From: Pterois miles
Taxonomy: Eukaryota; Chordata; Actinopteri; Perciformes; Scorpaenidae
Assembly: GCA_947000775.1 (NCBI GenBank)
Contig: CAMQGK010000253.1
Span: forward strand, 62,001-126,000
Direction: 5' to 3'
DNA: 64,000 nt
Below the pieces are notes generated by a model. It saw only the letters and a program-made list of their open reading frames with translations, did no database searches and was not told where the DNA came from. The first letter of the stretch is position 1. Every line of letters begins with the position of its first letter. Made by a program: the position numbers and the translations under genes. Below, piece by piece: positions 58,005 to 64,000 of this stretch.

Positions 58005-58370
58005 AGCGCAGACCTCCGCCATCCGATCAGATCTGATCAGATCTGGATCAGCCTTTGGGATTTGATAGAAGTACACATTGTAAATCCCTGAGTCAAATTT
58101 CATGAGCTTTGGGCAACAATTACCAGAGATACTGAGAAACAATTTTTTGGGTCCCATTTACCCCAAATGTTAACGGAAATTTCAAAGTGATCCAGAATCC
58201 AGGATTTCTTCCGGATCACCCCCAAAATTAAATCAGTTCTTCCTTTTCACGTTTTCGACACACCCTGAAAATTTCATCGAAATCCGTCCATAAGTTTTTG
58301 AGTCATCTTGAACACAGACAAACAAACAGACAGATAAACGCCGGCAAAAACATAACCGCCTTGGCGGATA
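58005..58370. repeat. Interspersed repeat between the coiled-coil gene and nomo
   Basis: GACCTCCGCCATCCGATCAG at the start and ACATAACCGCCTTGGCGG near the end bracket AAATTTCATCGAAATCCGTC and ACAGACAAACAAACAGACAG. I recall this as a very abundant fish repeat resembling a non-LTR tail. It abuts the nomo promoter. Confidence 0.6.
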
Positions 58371-58379
58371 AACGCGGTG

Positions 58380-58555
58380 GCTTCCCTCGTCTGTTCTCCT
58401 TCCTCTCCTCACTGACGTCTCGTTGTACCACCTCCACCCCGGCAGAGGTCGCTGTCTCCGGGACGCGCTCTGCCAGTGACAGCAGCTCAGCTGGTCGGAA
58501 CGGAACCGGAGGCAGCGTGCTGTCGCTCGGCTCCTCTTGAGATCAGTCAGCCAAA
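58380..58555 (+). promoter_or_regulatory. G+C-rich 5' region of nomo
   Basis: Elevated G+C and several CG dinucleotides lie directly before the nomo ATG, in contrast with the A/T-rich flanks. No TATA box is seen. This is consistent with a broad housekeeping-type promoter and 5' UTR (inference). Confidence 0.4.
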
Positions 58556-61500
58556 ATGTTGAGAATTACGATCCGGGCAGACGTGGGAGCCCTGTGGGTT
58601 TTATTCTGCATCACTTATTCCCAGTTCTTGGCTGTTTCCTCTGACGACATAGTGGTGGCATGCGGGGGTTTTGTGAAATCCGACGTTGAGATCAACTACT
58701 CTCTGATCGAGGTGAGAGTGCAAACCTCCCGGCTAGCTAGCTAGCTAGCAAGCTAGCAGCTAGCTAACAGTTAGCTGGCTTATCGTAGTAAGCTAAAGGT
58801 TAGGCGGTGACTGGGGATTTGGTTGAATGACAGTTTGAATGAAATGACAGCAACAGCAGTCTACTTTATCTCAAATTTAGCTTTATGTTGCTAGAAAACA
58901 TAAACTAAAGCAGTACATGTAATTGCTGTTAGTTGCTATCGGATATTTTCTCTACGCAGTCACGGTTGACTGAAAACCTGTATGTTAGCACATTACATTA
59001 GCATTAGTATATTTGTATTAAACATGGCTGCTACCTCTTAAACCTAAAACCTGTCTGTCGACGAGACAGTGCTCACCAGCCGTCCTAATCCCTGCTCATT
59101 CATAGGCTCCATGGGATTAGCCATTTGCTTAATTTGTGAAATTAACTAAATCCCAGTTAGGTCGGTTTGTGAATGACAGTTCAAACCAATTTGTCATTCA
59201 AAGTAATATTTAAACCCGTCATAACAGTTTAGACCTAAAGCTGAAGTAGACAGATTTGAGCAAATATGAGTTTTAAAAATGTTATTTTTATTATACACAC
59301 ATTATATCCTGACAGTAACGCATGAGACAGGTAGTCGCTTCCGGTGCTGCTAATGGTATCTGCAAGATTTCACAGACCGGAGGAAAACAACCAATCAGAG
59401 CCGAGCTGGAGCCTGTCGTCTCTGAGCAGCTGTCAATCACTCTAATCAAATGGTCAAACTAGGCAACACTGATCAAATATGAATTAATATCATGTTACTG
59501 TAATGCCTATTTCTGTACTCAGATGTTTTCAGAAACATCTTGTAGTTGCTGTTTAGCTGAAAAATGAGAAAGTTTGTGACATGGCAGCCATGTTGAAAAC
59601 AACTACAGAAATACCAAGCACCGCCCACCAGCTGGAGTAAACACTTTCATTTTACATCTAAACACTACAGGAGATAAATAGGCATTACACTATCAGAAAA
59701 TTGATTTACATTCGATCAGCGCTGCTAGAGGTCGACTGAGTAATCGGTCAGCCGATTAATAAGGCCGATTATTTGAGATTTTTTCATAATCGGCATTGAC
59801 CAATGTCTGAGCATATTAAGGCAATTATCCAGCAGGTGCATAAATGCTGCTGAGTGCACTAAAACTTTATTTCTTTCATTCAAAGGATTATTTGACAAAG
59901 TTTAGTTTTTTTGATTACCTGTTTCATGTATTCAATATTTAGATTATACATTATTTTTATTTAAAATATATATGTGCATTGCAGTGCAGACACAAAACGT
60001 AGATTGGAGAGACAGACCATAGGTGTTGTTCAATAAATGTTTACTGAAGTTGAGAAATTCTCTGTATCATTTGTTATTATTATATTTTATCAGATGGAGC
60101 AAAAAAAAAAAAAAAAAAAAAGAAAATCCCTCAAACATATCAGTCCCCCCAAAAATCGGCATCATACATCGGCCATCGGCTATCCTGATTCTCCAATAAA
60201 TTGGCATCGGCCATAAAATTTGTTTGAGTTTGCGAGTGATTGATAGTCGCCGCCGCTGAATGAAGGAAGCCAATAGGGACGCTCTCTCTCTCTCTCTCGC
60301 TGAAATGACCTGTGATTGACCAAAGTCTGTAGATTTATTAAAGCCTGAAAACAGAGTCATGAGGAGGTGCAGAAGTCTAGTTTTCTCCCAGAACACTTGA
60401 ATTACAACATGCTGATAAAATATAGAAAAAACATTCTGCCTACTGCAGGTTTAATAATCAGTTTCTGTCTTCTTTCATGCACAGATTAAACTGTACACCA
60501 AACAAGGCTCCTTGAAATATCAAACAGATTGCGCTCCAATCAATGGCTACTTCATGATCCCCCTCTATGACAAGGTAGGAGATTCACTCCTTTGAGTACT
60601 TATCGACCTTCATTCACTGTTTCTTCTGTAAGTGAGCTAGAGTAATGTAATATTACATCAAGTTTAAAGTTAACAGGTGCAAGTCAGGATGATCTTAAAA
60701 TTAAGTTGTAACTGTAATTGTAACCAGGTCTCAGATCTGCTGTTATAACACCAGATCTTTTGATCTTCTATATATTCAGTTCTACAGAACTTGCTTTGGC
60801 CAGTTCTCAATGAGTTTTAGACGTCCAGTTACAGCTTTCCTGCTTCACTTTGCAGTCACTCATTTCTGATATTTAAAAGAGATCTGAAACTTATTATTAT
60901 TATGGAAATGAAGTGGATGGAGGAAAGCACTGAGGTGGTGCTCTAGTTGTGTAAATATTTGTTATTGAATCCTATTTATTGTATTAGTATTATTATGATT
61001 ATGATTATTATTATTATTATTATTTATTCCTTCCTGTCTTTTTATAGCTAGCATCTTTTGCTTAGATATTCTGTATTCTTGCTTTCTTTTAAATATTTTA
61101 AAATATTCATTAGTTTTTTTATTTACATATTATTATATTAGATATAATTCTGATTATTATTATTATTTATTCCTTCCTGTCTTTTTATAGCTAGCATTTT
61201 TGTTTGGACTTCTTTCTTTCTTTCAAATATTTTAAAATATTCATTAGTTTTTTTATTTACATATTATTAGATATAATTATTATACATTATATTTATATTT
61301 ATTTATTTATTTATGTCTGTAAATTGTAATAGCCTTGTCTTTAATTTCATTGTAAGGTGAATTCCTTTTACAAACCCTCAGTTTTTGTTCAACTTGTCAT
61401 TTAGTAATGTTAGTGGATATGTCTTCTCTTTTGTTTTTATTTTGATATATGCACAAATAAAGAACTGAGCTGAACTCTTTTATTCACCGGTGATGATTGT

Positions 61501-62680
61501 AATCTTTACATGTGTTTCTTTTCACAGGGAGACTTTGTTTTGAAGATCGAGCCACCTCTTGGGTGGAGCTTTGGTAAGACTGTATAACAGCTGCATCCTC
61601 ACAGTTCAACCAAATCTTATTTATGCCAGCTGTTGTCCAGGAAATGCAGCAATTTTGTTTCCATTATGTGTGTTCTGGTTTCCCTGTCTTTTGGTCTTTG
61701 ATTTTGTTTTTTCTCTTCTACTTCATGGGCTTCACCCCTCACCAGAGCCGACCAGTGTGGACCTCCACGTGGATGGAGTGAGTGACATCTGTACAAAAGA
61801 AGAAGACATCAACTTTGTTTTCACTGGCTTTTCAATCTTGGGAACGGTGAGGATTTCCTGCGTCGTTAATGGGAACATTTTGTCTTGAACATTTCTGTCT
61901 TGAAAATTTTATCTGCACACAAAGGAGGATTAATGTTTTTTTTTACTAAGATCAAAAAGTCGTGCAGCTTTGAGTGTTGAAAAAGGGCTCAGAGCCCTCA
62001 GAAAGTGGGACTAGTGAAAACTGTGAGCTAGTTAACCCTGAGATGAGGTAAACTGGTTTTTCAGCTCCACAAAGAGAGCTAACTTAAAGTCTGGGTCAGC
62101 TACCATGGTAACTGACTCCTATGTGGTAACTGACTGGCAGGTTTTCCTCTTCAACTGTCTCCTCCCTCTTACCGAGCCAGACACGCTGCTTTATTTCCTC
62201 CTTCATTCAGTCCGCTTCAAAGCGGAGCTTCGCCTCCCAATTTAAAGATATTAGTTTGTCATTCGGGAGGTTTGTCAGTCATTTCTTTGAACATTCAGAT
62301 AATACACAGCATCAAATTACACTCAGCTCAGAATTAAACATCTGCACGATCTTTTTGTGAATAACTGTGACTGAGACAGTTTGTCAGAATAGTTCCACTA
62401 AAATGTTTATTGCATGTAATGTGTAATCTCAGTTTAATATGAAGTTCAGATATGTAGGATCAATGAATAATCATCTCTATCATTCTTAAACTGCTCAAAG
62501 TGATGGAACATAATTCCTCTAAAATGGTAGATTACATGTTAATATTTCTGAGCGAGCAGGATCGTAGTGCAGCCGCAGAATGGTGTCAGTGTATTTTTTT
62601 TATTTGAGGCAGCATATAGTCTGAAGGTTTGTTGAAGTAGCTGAAATAAAGTCACTGAATACTGTTGAGCCAAACAGATG

Positions 62681-62759
<79 letters not shown>

Positions 62760-63581
62760 GTAATGTAATGTAATGTAATGTAACATAGGCTGCAGCCTAA
62801 TGCACAGTCACACTTCACCACTGTCATCCATTAGACAAGATGACAAGTAAGACTGGTAAAAGTTGAATTAATGGACAGCACTGGATCAAATTTTCTTATA
62901 TTATTGACACTTTTACCCACTCTGACTTTTTTGAAAGATAAATGTACACAGTCTGCATATACATGTGCTAATATTGCTACGTCCACTAGATTAAAATGGA
63001 GGCTCTGCCTTTTATTTACCTGTTGCCACGGTGAATCATAGTGTCAGAGCTCCATTGACGATGGCTTTTTATGTTCAGGTTCAGCCTACTCAGAGTTGAT
63101 TGAGCTGACTGATCAGCTGCTCTGGAACTGAAAACTCTTGAGTTTACTATCTGAAGATTAGTAAACTCAGAGTTCAGGCTGAGTCTCAGAGTTTGTTAAA
63201 CCTACTTTCTGAAACGGGCACCTAGTGTACACCAGCGTAAGGTTCAGCTCCTCGGTCTAGGAATGAATTTATATCATTAAATGTCTCTCTCTTCAGGTTC
63301 TGAGTAAAGGCCATCTCCTGGGTCCGGCTGGAGTCGAAGTCAAACTCACCCGAGCGGGAACAGACGAGAAACTCCAGAGTGTCGTCACACAGCCTGGAGG
63401 AAAGTAAGTGGTTCTCGCTTTTCTGTTTATTACAGCTTTACACAAGTTTTTTCGCATTAAACATATATCCCTTAAATTGTTTGCCCTTTTTATGTTTTCC
63501 TAACACAGGTATACCTTTTTAAAAGTACTCCCTGGAAATTATGACATCACAGCTGCCCATCCGTCCTGGACTCTGGAGCAG
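58556..63581 (+). CDS. nomo: BOS complex subunit NOMO (nodal modulator), N-terminal part (3'-truncated by window)
   Basis: NOMO is a large ER membrane protein with a lumenal array of Ig-like/carboxypeptidase-regulatory-like domains. With nicalin and TMEM147 it forms the BOS part of the multipass translocon behind Sec61, and the nicalin complex also modulates Nodal signalling. Six exons join in phase: 58556-58711, 60485-60574, 61528-61573, 61746-61846, 63297-63403 and 63509-63581, giving 191 residues of about 1,220. A signal peptide covers about residues 1-29, then DDIVVACGGFVKSDVEINYS, YQTDCAPINGYFMIPLYDKG, EPPLGWSFEPTSV and DGVSDICTKEEDINFVFTGF, all hallmark NOMO strings. The ATG at 58556 is the first in frame before the hydrophobic leader. 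The gene continues past the window edge. Confidence 0.95.
58735..58775 (+). repeat. (GCTA)n-rich patch at start of nomo intron 1
   Basis: GCTAGCTAGCTAGCTAGC followed by related TAGCAGCTAGC strings lies directly after the exon 1 donor. It is self-complementary. Similar GCTAGC-rich sequence follows tmc7 exon 1 near 36700-36770. Confidence 0.7.
59283..60455. mobile_element. Foldback element (family D), copy 3, interrupted, nomo intron 1
   Basis: It matches the copies at 23920 and 32062 on both sides (ACCAATCAGAGCCGAGCTGG; GAAATGACCTGTGATTGACC) but is split at 59725-60218 by a family E element. Confidence 0.8.
59725..60218. mobile_element. Family E element inserted into family D
   Basis: The segment is absent from the other two family D copies. 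Its left end CTAGAGGTCGACTGAGTAAT and TCAGCCGATTAATAAGGCCG match in inverted form the right end at 48400-48420 (CAGCCGACCTCTAG). ATCGGC-containing strings recur at both ends. An A-rich tract at 60102-60125 lies inside. Confidence 0.75.
61006..61282 (+). repeat. Tandem duplication of about 140 bp, nomo intron 2
   Basis: TTATTCCTTCCTGTCTTTTT followed by ATAGCTAGCAT occurs at about 61022 and 61168, and both copies continue to AAATATTTTAAAATATTCAT and TTTATTTACATATTATTA. It starts in ATT triplets, which may have promoted slippage. Confidence 0.85.
61985..63222. mobile_element. Probable Harbinger-like element remnant, nomo intron 4
   Basis: The right end (AGTTTGTTAAACCTACTTTC then TGAAACGGGC) is a terminal motif I recall from teleost Harbinger-type elements. 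The left part (GAGCCCTCAGAAAGTGGGAC, GTTAACCCTGAGATGAGGTA) is a degraded inverted counterpart. The interior has no intact transposase and is split by the (GT)n tract. Confidence 0.5.
62681..62785 (+). repeat. (GT)n followed by (TAATG)n microsatellite
   Basis: About 37 GT units are followed by five TAATG pentamers, with no unrelated sequence between them. Confidence 0.95.
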
Positions 63582-63782
63582 GTTGGTGCCATCACTTCAG
63601 TTTCATGATGTCCCCCATGCCTTTTTTAAAGGAGCATTTGAATTTGGGTGTCCTTCCTTCTGCCTGATTTGTCATTTTACTGGAGCTGGAAAGTCCAAAT
63701 TTGATCGATGCTGTCAGCTTCGGTTGCACTCGGCAGCTCACGTTACCACAGTCTTGGATAGGGAGGAGTGAGTGGACATGTA

Positions 63783-63843
63783 TTCTCGTCATTGCAATTT
63801 ATAACCACACCGCTAGATGCCGCCAAATCTTACACACTCTCCC
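63783..63843. repeat. Family F MITE, right-end fragment
   Basis: ACCGCTAGATGCCGCCAAAT followed by CTTACACACTCTCC matches the right end of the MITE at 47920-47966. The left part is missing. Confidence 0.55.
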
Positions 63844-64000
63844 TCCACCAGGTGACACTTCAGAAGAAGGTGAAGTATCATTTGGGACCCAAAATATGTA
63901 TTAGCTGCATATTGCAAGAGATACTTAACATTTTCCTCTTTTTTTTTCCATTGACCTCACTACAAACAGATTTCTTGTAGTCGTCATAAGAACTGCATCA

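Overview
The window is nuclear DNA from a ray-finned fish, most likely a percomorph teleost (inference). Genes are split into many small exons with GT/AG introns. The spaces between them are full of small non-autonomous DNA transposons, tRNA-derived SINE remnants and simple repeats of the kinds common in teleosts. No prokaryotic, organellar or viral signal was seen. Gene models were built by following exon phase across splice sites and by recalling vertebrate protein families; no alignment was run.

Layout. (1) 2-3036 (+): last six coding exons of sec23b, a COPII coat subunit. (2) 3037-10719: intergenic, with a 0.7-kb minisatellite, a SINE fragment and two (GA)n tracts. (3) 10720-17224 (+): complete five-exon gsg1l, an AMPA-receptor auxiliary subunit of the claudin superfamily. 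(4) 17225-19178: convergent spacer with a trinucleotide higher-order repeat. (5) 19179-33694 (-): tmc5, about 20 coding exons, giving a 995-residue model with an unusual repeat-bearing C-terminal tail. (6) About 34.6-36.5 kb: divergent promoter region between tmc5 and tmc7, holding a TTAA-flanked MITE. (7) 36641-50464 (+): complete tmc7, 16 coding exons, 749 residues. (8) 50465-55323: SINE, DNA-transposon copies, tandem repeats and two orphan coding-like segments on the minus strand. (9) 55324-57667 (+): an unrecognised coiled-coil gene built from about 45 copies of a 42-bp unit, with its frame interrupted by single-base deletions. (10) 58556-63581 (+): the first six exons of nomo; the rest lies beyond the window.

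Function and synteny. The genes do not form one pathway. Sec23b and NOMO both act in the early secretory route (COPII budding; the multipass translocon). GSG1L modulates AMPA receptors. TMC5 and TMC7 are paralogous ten-pass membrane proteins arranged head to head. GSG1L, TMC5, TMC7 and NOMO genes all lie on human 16p, whereas SEC23B is on human 20p, so the sec23b junction is probably a lineage-specific rearrangement.

The best candidates for something undescribed are the 42-bp-repeat coiled-coil locus, whose repeat places Asn at every heptad a position and Leu at every d position, and the six-fold repeated tail of fish Tmc5. The nested transposon insertions are also clearly readable.
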